A stretch of DNA of 8,476 nt from Comamonadaceae bacterium (GTDB lineage Bacteria > Pseudomonadota > Gammaproteobacteria > Burkholderiales > Burkholderiaceae), in contig CANKOT010000090.1 in assembly GCA_947484245.1 (NCBI GenBank), positions 1 to 8,476 on the forward strand, given 5' to 3'. The stretch's first letter is position 1. Each line of letters opens with the position of its first letter. A model generated the notes under the pieces. That model made no database searches and was not told the origin of the DNA. It saw only the letters and a list, made by a program, of their open reading frames with translations. This document shows, in pieces, positions 1 to 6,388 of the stretch. The position numbers and the translations under genes were made by a program.

Positions 1-325
<325 letters not shown>

Positions 326-399
326 TCCGAAATGGCTGAATTTGCATCTTTTTGCCCTGTTTTGGGCTGAAAGAGGCTGTTTTCTACTTCTAAAGGTTT

Positions 400-1011
400 T
401 TATTTAGGGGCTGTGACCGTGACCAAAGCCGGGCGCAATACGCGATCTGCAATGAGGTAGCCTTTTTGCAAAACGGTGACGACCGTATTGGCTTCCTGCT
501 CGGCAGGGACCACACTGATGGCCTGGTGATGGTGGGGGTCAAACTTGGTGCCAGCGGCAGGGTTGATTTCAATCACCTTGTTGCGCTCGAGGGCGCTTTT
601 CAATTGGCGAAGCGTGGCTTCTGCGCCTTCGCGAAGTTGCTCGGGCGTGACGTTTTGGATGGCCAAACCGGCTTCCAAACTGTCCAACACGGGCAGCAGG
701 CTGTCGGCAAAACCTTCTACCGCAAACTTGCGAGCTTTGGAAATTTCTTCATCGGCGCGGCGACGGGCGTTTTGCACATCGGCTTGGGCGCGAAGGTATT
801 GGTCTGCCATTGTGGCGTTTTGGGCCTTCACATTGGCCAGTTCAGCTTGTGCGTCGCTCAGAGGATCTAAGCTGGCTGCCGTTGTATCTGCATGGCCATT
901 GTGTCCCATGGCGGCTGCGGCTGCGGCCAAGGCTTCGGCCGCAGGCATGACATTGGGGGCATCTGGGTTTTGGCTTTGGTTTGGGGTGTTTTGTGAGCTG
1001 GAATCAGACAT
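400..1011 (-). CDS. grpE: Nucleotide exchange factor GrpE
   Basis: Homodimeric cytosolic co-chaperone that releases ADP from DnaK. The chosen start gives 203 aa, close to the usual 180-200. Residues 1-50 are a low-complexity tail rich in Ser, Asn and Gln, with an alanine run at about 29-34. Residues about 51-115 form the long dimerising helix ([19 protein letters not shown]). The C-terminal beta domain carries the family signature: FDPHHHQA (157-164), then [20 protein letters not shown] (175-194). The frame is open upstream to a TTG at 1071, but those 20 extra codons would run through the sigma-32-like promoter, and typical GrpE proteins begin near MSDSS, so the ATG at 1011 is preferred. An ATG at 1020, three codons upstream, cannot be excluded. 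It lies 98 bp downstream of the FKBP gene and 142 bp upstream of dnaK. Confidence 0.96.
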   Translation of the reverse strand: MSDSSSQNTPNQSQNPDAPNVMPAAEALAAAAAAMGHNGHADTTAASLDPLSDAQAELANVKAQNATMADQYLRAQADVQNARRRADEEISKARKFAVEGFADSLLPVLDSLEAGLAIQNVTPEQLREGAEATLRQLKSALERNKVIEINPAAGTKFDPHHHQAISVVPAEQEANTVVTVLQKGYLIADRVLRPALVTVTAPK

Positions 1012-1044
1012 GAAATGCATCCGCAATAAATGACAACGCCCCAG

Positions 1045-1072
1045 ACTTGGGGGCGTTTTGAAAGATTTCAAG
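1045..1072 (-). promoter_or_regulatory. Sigma-32-like heat-shock promoter upstream of grpE
   Basis: On the minus strand, CTTGAA (1072-1067) and CCCCAAGT (1052-1045) are separated by 14 bp. This is a near-perfect RpoH promoter, with a perfect -35 and one mismatch at a defined -10 position. Transcription would begin near 1037, giving a leader of about 25 nt before the grpE ATG at 1011. The -10 overlaps an inverted repeat (AACGCCCC at 1035-1042 with GGGGCGTT at 1050-1057), which would be only partly transcribed from this promoter. Confidence 0.7.
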
Positions 1073-1109
1073 ACCTTTTAGCGCTTGCGCTTCAAAGTCT
1101 TGGTGGCCA

Positions 1110-1460
1110 TCAAGACAGATCGAGTAACTCGACGTCAAACTTCAGCGTGGCGTTAGGGGGAATCACGCCGCCAGCGCCGCGAGCGCCGTAGCCTAATTCG
1201 GCAGGGATGATCAGGGTGCGTGCGCCACCGATTTTCATGCCTGCCACGCCTTCGTCCCAGCCGCGAATGACCATGCCTGCGCCCAAAACGAATTGGAAGG
1301 GGTCGCGGCGGTCTTTGCTAGAGTCAAATTTAGCGCCTTGCTCGTCGTCTTCGTACAGCCATCCGGTGTAATGCACGGTGACTGTTTGGCCTTTGGTGGC
1401 TTCGGCGCCGTCGCCGACCACGGTGTCTTCGTATTGCAGGCCTGTGGCTGTGGTGTTCAT
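1110..1460 (-). CDS. FKBP-type peptidyl-prolyl cis-trans isomerase
   Basis: Single-domain FKBP of 116 aa that accelerates prolyl bond isomerisation during folding. There is no signal peptide, so it should be cytoplasmic. The pocket residues typical of the family are all visible: Y31 in VHYTGWL, F45-D46 in KFDSS, F57, V64-I65 and W68 in GMVIRGWDEG, Y91 in LGYGARG, and F108 in the last strand (KFDVELLDL). It lacks the IF-domain insertion of SlyD and the N-terminal dimerisation domain of FkpA/Mip, so it is the minimal FKBP12-like form common in betaproteobacteria. The ATG at 1460 has AGGA about 9 nt upstream. An extended -10 promoter and a strong hairpin precede it. It sits 98 bp upstream of grpE on the same strand, which places it with folding genes rather than with the catabolic operon. 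Confidence 0.95.
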   Translation of the reverse strand: MNTTATGLQYEDTVVGDGAEATKGQTVTVHYTGWLYEDDEQGAKFDSSKDRRDPFQFVLGAGMVIRGWDEGVAGMKIGGARTLIIPAELGYGARGAGGVIPPNATLKFDVELLDLS

Positions 1461-1488
1461 GGTGTGTCCTAGAAAAAAGTCATAGAAA

Positions 1489-1507
1489 GGCCGGTGCGAG
1501 ACCGGCC
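1489..1507 (-). terminator. Strong GC hairpin with T tracts: probable end of the catabolic operon
   Basis: GGCCGGT (1489-1495) and ACCGGCC (1501-1507) form a perfect 7-bp stem around a 5-nt loop. On the minus strand the stem is followed by TTTCTATGACTTTTTT, giving a U-rich tail in RNA transcribed from the FAH-family gene. It lies about 62 bp after that gene's stop codon and 28 bp before the FKBP start. The T run is interrupted, so efficiency is uncertain. It also falls just downstream of a candidate FKBP promoter, so it may instead act as a 5' leader hairpin. Confidence 0.6.
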
Positions 1508-1516
1508 AATGCTTGA

Positions 1517-1522
1517 ATTATG
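1517..1522 (-). promoter_or_regulatory. Candidate extended -10 promoter for the FKBP gene
   Basis: The minus strand reads TGGCATAAT here, i.e. a TGn extended element followed by CATAAT (5 of 6 to TATAAT). A weak -35 (TGAGCA, 3 of 6 to TTGACA) lies 16 bp upstream. The predicted start near 1510 would place the GC hairpin at 1489-1507 at the extreme 5' end of the FKBP mRNA, with a leader of about 50 nt. Judged by motif only. Confidence 0.4.
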
Positions 1523-1569
1523 CCAGTGCTTAGGCGTTTGCTCAGGACTTGGTGATCAGTACTCGGAGC

Positions 1570-2745
1570 TCAGTGAGATGAACGCTTGGCCAAGTCCTGC
1601 ATGAGGGCCCTGATACCGTAAGTCCATGCCGGAGCTTGGTCCGAGGTGGTCACGCGGTTGAAGAGCGTGCCCAATTGCGGTGTGGTGATGGCCACGGTAT
1701 CGCCAACCACGTGGGTAAAGCCTTGGCCCGGGCCATGTCGGTCTTGGGTTGGGGCAAACATGGTGCCTAGAAACAGCACCAGGCCGTCGGGGTACTGGTG
1801 GTAAGGGCCAATGGCTTGTGCCGCCAAATCTAATGGGTCGCGGCTGATTTGGCTCAGAGAACTGCTGCCCTGCATCACAAAGCCTTCGGGTCCATGCACC
1901 GCCATGCTGAGGTCGGTATTTCGTACGCTGTCGATGGTGTATTGGCCATCAAACAAGCGAATAAAGGGGCCAATGGCACAGCTTGCATTGTTGTCCTTGG
2001 CTTTGCCCAAGAGCAGGGCGCTTCTACCTTCAAAGTCGCGAAGGTTGACATCGTTGCCCATGGCAGCGCCAACCACATGACCTTTGGAATTGATGATCAA
2101 CACAATTTCGGGTTCGGGATTGTTCCAAGAACTGCCAGGGTGCAAGCCCACGTCAAAACCAGAGCCAACAGCGCTCATGGCTTGTGACTTGGTAAAAATT
2201 TCGGCATCGGGACCAATGCCCACCTCCAAGTATTGAGACCATACACCTTGTGCGACCAATACGTCCTTGAGCCTCATGGCTTGTTCAGAGCCTGGCTTGA
2301 TGTTGCGCAAGTTATCGCCCATGACGTCAATCACCGCTTTGCGAACGCTCTCAGCTTTGGCAGCATCGCCCCGCGCTTGCTCTTCAATCACGCGTTCTAG
2401 CATGCTGGCCACAAATGTGACGCCTGCCGCTTTGATGGCTTGCAAGTCGGTGGGGGCGAGGAACCATGCTTGTTGTTCGTTGCGATGTTGAGGGTCAGTG
2501 TTTTGCCACAGTGCCTCAGTAGACCAAGATTGACCTCGGTGCTGATTGACACGTGCTGCAAGCTTGTCTAGTTCCATCAAATCGCTGCTGGTCAGTGCCA
2601 AGCCCGACAAGTCGATGGTTTCGGTGGCGTTGATCTTGACAAGGTAGGGGCCCTGACCAGGCACCCAAATACGACCGATGAGCACGGCGTTGCTTGTATC
2701 AACGGGCAATGTTTCTGCCAATGAAGGAAAGCTTGAATGTGACAA
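1570..2745 (-). CDS. Fumarylacetoacetate hydrolase (FAH) family protein, 2-keto-3-deoxy-sugar-acid dehydratase-like
   Basis: 391-aa protein with a C-terminal FAH fold. Metal-ligand candidates are E211 and E213 in NNPEPEIVL and D232 in GNDVNLRDFEGRS; other conserved blocks are GLHPGSSW (200-207), SQISRDPLDL (298-307) and HQYPDGLVLFLGT (316-328). It is longer than simple acylpyruvate hydrolases (about 220-280 aa) and, from memory, resembles the roughly 390-aa group that includes Caulobacter XylX-type dehydratases. The substrate cannot be read from sequence. The start is a TTG at 2745 with a strong Shine-Dalgarno (AGGGAG, about 8 nt upstream); the next in-frame ATG is codon 57 and would delete conserved sequence. 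It is the last gene of the operon, 49 bp after the MarR gene, with a terminator-like hairpin after it. FAH enzymes can cleave C-C bonds of 1,3-dicarbonyls, so a role near the beta-keto intermediate is possible but unproven. Confidence 0.88.
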   Translation of the reverse strand: MSHSSFPSLAETLPVDTSNAVLIGRIWVPGQGPYLVKINATETIDLSGLALTSSDLMELDKLAARVNQHRGQSWSTEALWQNTDPQHRNEQQAWFLAPTDLQAIKAAGVTFVASMLERVIEEQARGDAAKAESVRKAVIDVMGDNLRNIKPGSEQAMRLKDVLVAQGVWSQYLEVGIGPDAEIFTKSQAMSAVGSGFDVGLHPGSSWNNPEPEIVLIINSKGHVVGAAMGNDVNLRDFEGRSALLLGKAKDNNASCAIGPFIRLFDGQYTIDSVRNTDLSMAVHGPEGFVMQGSSSLSQISRDPLDLAAQAIGPYHQYPDGLVLFLGTMFAPTQDRHGPGQGFTHVVGDTVAITTPQLGTLFNRVTTSDQAPAWTYGIRALMQDLAKRSSH

Positions 2746-2750
2746 GACCG

Positions 2751-2761
2751 AGTCTCCCTAA
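2751..2761 (-). promoter_or_regulatory. Ribosome binding site that supports the TTG start of the FAH-family gene
   Basis: On the minus strand the sequence TTAGGGAGACTCGGTCTTG puts AGGGAG about 8 nt before TTG. It is the strongest Shine-Dalgarno in the catabolic operon and decides the rare start codon, since no ATG or GTG alternative is well placed nearby. Confidence 0.65.
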
Positions 2762-2794
2762 GTATGTCTCTTGAGGCCCATTGAATCGGTGACC

Positions 2795-3256
2795 TTAGAG
2801 GTAGATTTTTTGCAGCAAGGTCACCAAGGTTTGAACCTGGTTGGATGAGAGTTTAGACCCAATGCGCGTTTCTAGCTCAGAAGCAGTTGCTTCCGCCTTT
2901 AGCATGAGCTGATGTCCTTTTTCAGTGGGGTGTAAACCCATGGCTCTCCCGTCATGGGGGTGTGGCAGTCTTTCAAGCAAACCACGAGACTCAAGCGATT
3001 GCACCAAGCCCACCAAATTGGGCGGCAAGATGTTGAGCGCAGCACACAGTTGACGCGAGGTGACGCCTGGGTTGTGCACGATCACAGACATGACCGAAAA
3101 ATCAACAGGCTTTAGGTCATAGACCGCCATGCGCTCCAAAAATTGAGTAATGACGGCCAATGCCGCGCGCCGCGCGTTGTAACCAATCAAGGTTTCTAGG
3201 TAACTGGTGTCGACTTTATCGACAGAAGCTATAGGTGTTTTTAATTGGCTTCGCAT
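2795..3256 (-). CDS. MarR-family transcriptional regulator, probable local repressor of the hydroxycinnamate genes
   Basis: 153-aa winged-helix protein. Residues about 18-45 form the N-terminal dimerisation helices. The helix-turn-helix spans about 64-90 (VTSRQLCAALNILPPNLVGL, then LESRGLLER), the wing carries the MarR signature DGRAMGLHPTEKG (102-114), and the C-terminal helices complete the dimer interface. MarR proteins known in hydroxycinnamate loci (CouR in Rhodopseudomonas and Rhodococcus, FerR/FerC in other genera) repress transcription and are released by hydroxycinnamoyl-CoA thioesters. The same role is inferred here from gene context. The gene lies inside the operon it presumably controls, 45 bp after the thioesterase gene and 49 bp before the FAH-family gene, which implies autoregulation. 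The ATG at 3256 has only a weak Shine-Dalgarno (GAG). A candidate operator is the 15-bp inverted repeat at 7247-7261. Confidence 0.92.
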   Translation of the reverse strand: MRSQLKTPIASVDKVDTSYLETLIGYNARRAALAVITQFLERMAVYDLKPVDFSVMSVIVHNPGVTSRQLCAALNILPPNLVGLVQSLESRGLLERLPHPHDGRAMGLHPTEKGHQLMLKAEATASELETRIGSKLSSNQVQTLVTLLQKIYL

Positions 3257-3301
3257 TGCGTCTCGATGATGTGACTGCGCATTTCTTGAATTTGCGGTTG
3301 A

Positions 3302-3721
3302 TCAACTGCAAAGTGCTTTGATGTCGGCCGGAACGGGAATGGCTTTGATGCGGTCTGGATTGTCAGGATGCTTGATGCAAAAGGCACGCACCTCTGTACC
3401 TTCGCACAACACGGTGTCGCCGCGCATCACCACGTGCTTGTGGATAAAAGTTTTGTTGCGCCACTCTTGCACACTGGTGTGAATTTGGAGTGTTTCGCCG
3501 TAGGTGGCAGGACGACCGAACTTGGTGTTGATCTCTAACAAAGGCGTGCCAATGATGCCGGTGGTTTTGACCAACTCTCGCCAAGGTTGTACGCCACACT
3601 TCACAAAGAAGTTCAAAGACGACGCGTCCATCCATTTGGAGAAGTTAGGAAAGAAAACGATGCCTGCCGGGTCGCAGTCACCAAACATCACTTGAACTTC
3701 GTAAACAACTGTTTTGCTCAT
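3302..3721 (-). CDS. 4-hydroxybenzoyl-CoA-type thioesterase (4HBT hot-dog fold)
   Basis: 139-aa acyl-CoA thioesterase that should hydrolyse an aromatic acyl-CoA such as 4-hydroxybenzoyl-CoA to the free acid and CoA. The catalytic block is FGDCDPAGIVFFPNF (13-27), with the nucleophile/base Asp at residue 17, the same number as in the Pseudomonas CBS3 enzyme. Further resemblance to that enzyme, as remembered, includes VKCGVQPWRELV (40-51), GTPLLE (58-63), EWRNKTF (86-92) and the end VPADIKALCS. The frame is open 77 codons further upstream, but that part overlaps the dehydrogenase gene and is not family-like, so the ATG at 3721 is chosen. The Shine-Dalgarno is weak (GAAAG). It follows the dehydrogenase gene by 20 bp. 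Identity as an aromatic acyl-CoA thioesterase is strong; exact substrate is inferred. Confidence 0.92.
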   Translation of the reverse strand: MSKTVVYEVQVMFGDCDPAGIVFFPNFSKWMDASSLNFFVKCGVQPWRELVKTTGIIGTPLLEINTKFGRPATYGETLQIHTSVQEWRNKTFIHKHVVMRGDTVLCEGTEVRAFCIKHPDNPDRIKAIPVPADIKALCS

Positions 3722-3741
3722 ATTGAACTTTCGTGCCGTAC

Positions 3742-4506
3742 TTAACGCGGGGCCATGCGCAATGCACCGTCCAAGCGAATGACTTCGCCATTCAGATGGC
3801 CGTTGCTCACTATTTGAGCTGCCAATTGTGCGAACTCTTCTGGTTTGCCAAGGCGTGAAGGAAAGGGGATGCTGGCGGCTAAGGACGCTTGCACAGGTTC
3901 TGGCAATGTCTTCAACAAAGGCGTCGCAAAGATGCCAGGGGCAATGGTGCAAACTCGAATGCCGTGTTGCGCCAAGTCGCGGGCCATGGGCAAGGTCATG
4001 CCCGCCACGCCTGCCTTGGAAGCACTATAGGCTTGTTGACCTACTTGGCCATCAAAGGCGGCCACTGAAGCCGTGAACACCATGGCGCCGCGTTCGCCAT
4101 CTTCCATAGGATCGAGCTTAGCGCAGGCTGCTGCAAACACACGGGCTGCGTTGTAGGTGCCAATCAAATTGACGTTGACCACTTTGGCGAAGTCTTCCAA
4201 TGGCGCAGGGTTGCCGTCTTTGCCCACGATGCGCTTGGCCGTGCCAATGCCAGCAATCTGCATCAAGATGCGCGCGCCACCATGAGCCCTTGCGGCTTCG
4301 GCCACGGCATTTTCCATGCTGGCTGCGTTGGTCACATCACATTGCACGGCAATACCGCCAATGTCTGCTGCCACCTTTTGGGCATTTTCGAGGTTCAAAT
4401 CGAGGACGGCCACTTTGGCGCCCAGACGGGCCAATTCACGGGCCGTTGCTTCGCCCAGTCCAGAGCCACCGCCGGTGACTAATGCGCTCATGCCTTGAAT
4501 GTTCAT
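3742..4506 (-). CDS. SDR-family 3-hydroxyacyl-CoA dehydrogenase
   Basis: 254-aa classical short-chain dehydrogenase, probably oxidising the 3-hydroxy-3-arylpropanoyl-CoA to the beta-ketoacyl-CoA with NAD. Visible elements are the Rossmann loop TGGGSGLG (11-18), D36 at the end of strand 2 (favouring NAD over NADP), D57 in CDVT, the active-site Asn at about 113 (NVNLIGT), catalytic S147, Y160 and K164 (YSASK), and the PG motif at 190-191. The long insert around 91-104 and the overall pattern resemble type II 3-hydroxyacyl-CoA dehydrogenase (HSD10-like). The usual NNAG is replaced by QIAG at 83-86. It begins 16 bp after the synthase gene and ends 20 bp before the thioesterase gene. It would be the CouN-equivalent step; the substrate is inferred from neighbours. 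Confidence 0.92.
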   Translation of the reverse strand: MNIQGMSALVTGGGSGLGEATARELARLGAKVAVLDLNLENAQKVAADIGGIAVQCDVTNAASMENAVAEAARAHGGARILMQIAGIGTAKRIVGKDGNPAPLEDFAKVVNVNLIGTYNAARVFAAACAKLDPMEDGERGAMVFTASVAAFDGQVGQQAYSASKAGVAGMTLPMARDLAQHGIRVCTIAPGIFATPLLKTLPEPVQASLAASIPFPSRLGKPEEFAQLAAQIVSNGHLNGEVIRLDGALRMAPR

Positions 4507-4522
4507 GATGAAACTTTCTAAT

Positions 4523-6376
4523 TTAAACTGTGGGCTTCAAAATGAAGTGCAAACGCTCTTCATGCAAAGCAGCCACGGTGTCGGCGCGATGCGACAACAC
4601 AGCGCGCTGATTGATGGAGCCTTTGTCGGTAATCTCGCCCTTGTCGATGGTGGGCGGCTCGGACAACAAGCACATGCGCGCAATGCGGTTGGCACTGCCC
4701 GTGGCGTTTTTTGCCAAATCATTGAGGATGGTTTGGAACTTCGCCAAGACGGGCTCGCTACTCAAAATGTCGGACAAAGGCGCATCGGCCGAAAGGCTGC
4801 TTAGCGCACGGACTGCAGGTGTTGAAAACACCATGGCGCCCACTTCTTTCAAGTTGATGCCAGTTAGCACCACGTCTTGAATGTAGGGCGCACCGGCTGC
4901 AATGATCTTGCCGCGCAAGGGGCCCACACTCACAAACGTACCTGTTGCCAATTTAAAATCTTCAGCAATGCGGCCGTCGAACTTCAAGCCCAAGTGCACA
5001 TCGGTTTCATCAATCCATTTGACGGCATCGCCGGTACAAAAGAAACCTTCGTCGTCAAAGGAGGATTTTGTTTCTTCGGCATTGCGCCAGTAGCCTGAGG
5101 TGATGTTGGGGCCACGGTAACGCACTTCAGTTTTGCCGCTCATGTCGACCAGCTTGAGTTCTAAGCCGGGCGTAGGGACGCCTAAGTCGCCAGCGTTGAC
5201 GTGGGGGTTGGTGACAAAAATGCCAAAGGGGCCAGACTCGGTCATGCCAAGGCCGGTGCCCATCACAATGCGTTCGCCAATTTCGCGCTCTTGCGATTCG
5301 TACAAGCTGTCCCAAATGGGTTGCGCCAATGCGGCGCCAGCGTAGAAAAACATTTGCACGCGTGACAACAAATTTTTGCGCAACTGGTCGTCCGTTTTCA
5401 TGGCCAGTGCAATGGCTTCAAAACCCGTCGGTACATTGAAGTAAACCGTGGGGGCAATTTCGCGCAGGTTGCGCAATGTTTCGTGCATGAGCGCCGGTGT
5501 TGGTTTGCCGTCGTCGACGTAAAGCGTACCGCCATGAAACACCACCATGCCAAAGTTGTGATTGCCACCAAAGGTGTGGTTCCAGGGCAACCAATCGACC
5601 AAGACCAAGGGTTCTTCAGCTAATACCGGCATGGACTGGGCCATTTGTTGTTGGTTGGCACACCATAAGCGCTGTGTGTTGATGACAGCTTTGGGTAGCT
5701 TGGTGGAGCCGCTGGTGAACAAAAATTTCACAATGGTGTCGGGGCCTGTTGCAGCAATGGCTGCATCCACTTGCCCAGTGGCAGGTGTTTGACACAAGGC
5801 TTCGAAGTTGGTCACTTGTTTGCCTTCGACGCCACCTTCGTTCATGACAATTTCCATGTCATTGGAAACTGTTGCGGCAATGGCTTTGGCATAGCGTGTA
5901 TCACTTGCAAACACCATGCCGGGTGTCACTGTGCGAAGCACATGCTTGAGTTTGTCGTAGTCTTGGCTGATGAGCGAGTAGGGCGGTGAGGTGGGCACAA
6001 ATGGCACACCTGCCACCATGCAACCCAATGCCAACAAGGCATGCTCCAAGCTGTTTTCACTCAAGATCACCACGGGGCGGTCTGCGTTCAAACCGCGGTT
6101 GATCAAGCCTTGTGCAATGTTGCGTGCGGTGTGCCAAGCTTGTGCAAATGTCACATGTTGCCAATCACCCATCGTGCCATCGGCCAATTTGACGCGGCGT
6201 GCAAACAGCGTTTGATCGGGTTTGTGGTGTGCCCAGTGTTGCAGGCGATCGGTCATGCGATCTGGATAAGCTTGTAATTCTTGATCCGCTTGAAGGTAGT
6301 GCGTGCCAGGCACACCGTCTTTTAAAGTGACACGTGTCACGCCAAAACGAAGGGGTCTAAATTGAGGTGAGCTCAT
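4523..6376 (-). CDS. fcs: Feruloyl-CoA / 4-coumaroyl-CoA synthase (AMP-forming)
   Basis: 617-aa ANL-superfamily acid:CoA ligase that activates hydroxycinnamates in the cytoplasm by way of an acyl-adenylate. Core motifs in order: P-loop FTSGSTKLPK (220-229), LPWNHTFGGNHNFG (263-276), A5 motif MGTGLGMTES (372-381), A7 TGD (448-450), hinge FDGRIAEDFK (467-476), and a C-terminal lysine motif IDKGEITDKGSINQ (577-590) with K579 or K585 as the adenylation lysine. The length of about 600-620 aa and the NHTFGGNHN block are typical of the bacterial feruloyl-CoA synthase group rather than the plant 4CL-like CouL type (about 500-560 aa). The ATG at 6376 has GGAG about 8 nt upstream. It lies 12 bp after the hydratase gene and 16 bp before the dehydrogenase gene. 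Preference among ferulate, caffeate and 4-coumarate cannot be decided from sequence. Confidence 0.94.
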   Translation of the reverse strand: MSSPQFRPLRFGVTRVTLKDGVPGTHYLQADQELQAYPDRMTDRLQHWAHHKPDQTLFARRVKLADGTMGDWQHVTFAQAWHTARNIAQGLINRGLNADRPVVILSENSLEHALLALGCMVAGVPFVPTSPPYSLISQDYDKLKHVLRTVTPGMVFASDTRYAKAIAATVSNDMEIVMNEGGVEGKQVTNFEALCQTPATGQVDAAIAATGPDTIVKFLFTSGSTKLPKAVINTQRLWCANQQQMAQSMPVLAEEPLVLVDWLPWNHTFGGNHNFGMVVFHGGTLYVDDGKPTPALMHETLRNLREIAPTVYFNVPTGFEAIALAMKTDDQLRKNLLSRVQMFFYAGAALAQPIWDSLYESQEREIGERIVMGTGLGMTESGPFGIFVTNPHVNAGDLGVPTPGLELKLVDMSGKTEVRYRGPNITSGYWRNAEETKSSFDDEGFFCTGDAVKWIDETDVHLGLKFDGRIAEDFKLATGTFVSVGPLRGKIIAAGAPYIQDVVLTGINLKEVGAMVFSTPAVRALSSLSADAPLSDILSSEPVLAKFQTILNDLAKNATGSANRIARMCLLSEPPTIDKGEITDKGSINQRAVLSHRADTVAALHEERLHFILKPTV

Positions 6377-6388
6377 ACTGTTCTCCGA

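Noticed and set aside
346..370. Small hairpin GCCC-TGTTTT-GGGC between grpE and dnaK as a terminator
   Set aside because: Only a 4-bp stem, and the T run is on the wrong side for minus-strand transcripts.
466..870. Long open frames on the plus strand opposite grpE (also 545-1033)
   Set aside because: They are antisense shadows of the alanine- and arginine-rich grpE coding sequence, with no recognisable domain and no start signals.
1035..1057. Inverted repeat AACGCCCC / GGGGCGTT upstream of grpE, a possible intrinsic terminator after the FKBP gene
   Set aside because: The T run follows it on the plus strand, opposite to the genes here, and its right arm coincides with the -10 of a near-consensus sigma-32 promoter, which explains the sequence better.
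1012..1071. 20-codon extension of GrpE from a TTG
   Set aside because: It would place coding sequence over the sigma-32-like promoter and has no family support.
3722..3952. 77-codon in-frame extension upstream of the thioesterase
   Set aside because: It lies inside the dehydrogenase gene in another frame, its peptide is not family-like, and the thioesterase motif sits at its normal position from the ATG at 3721.
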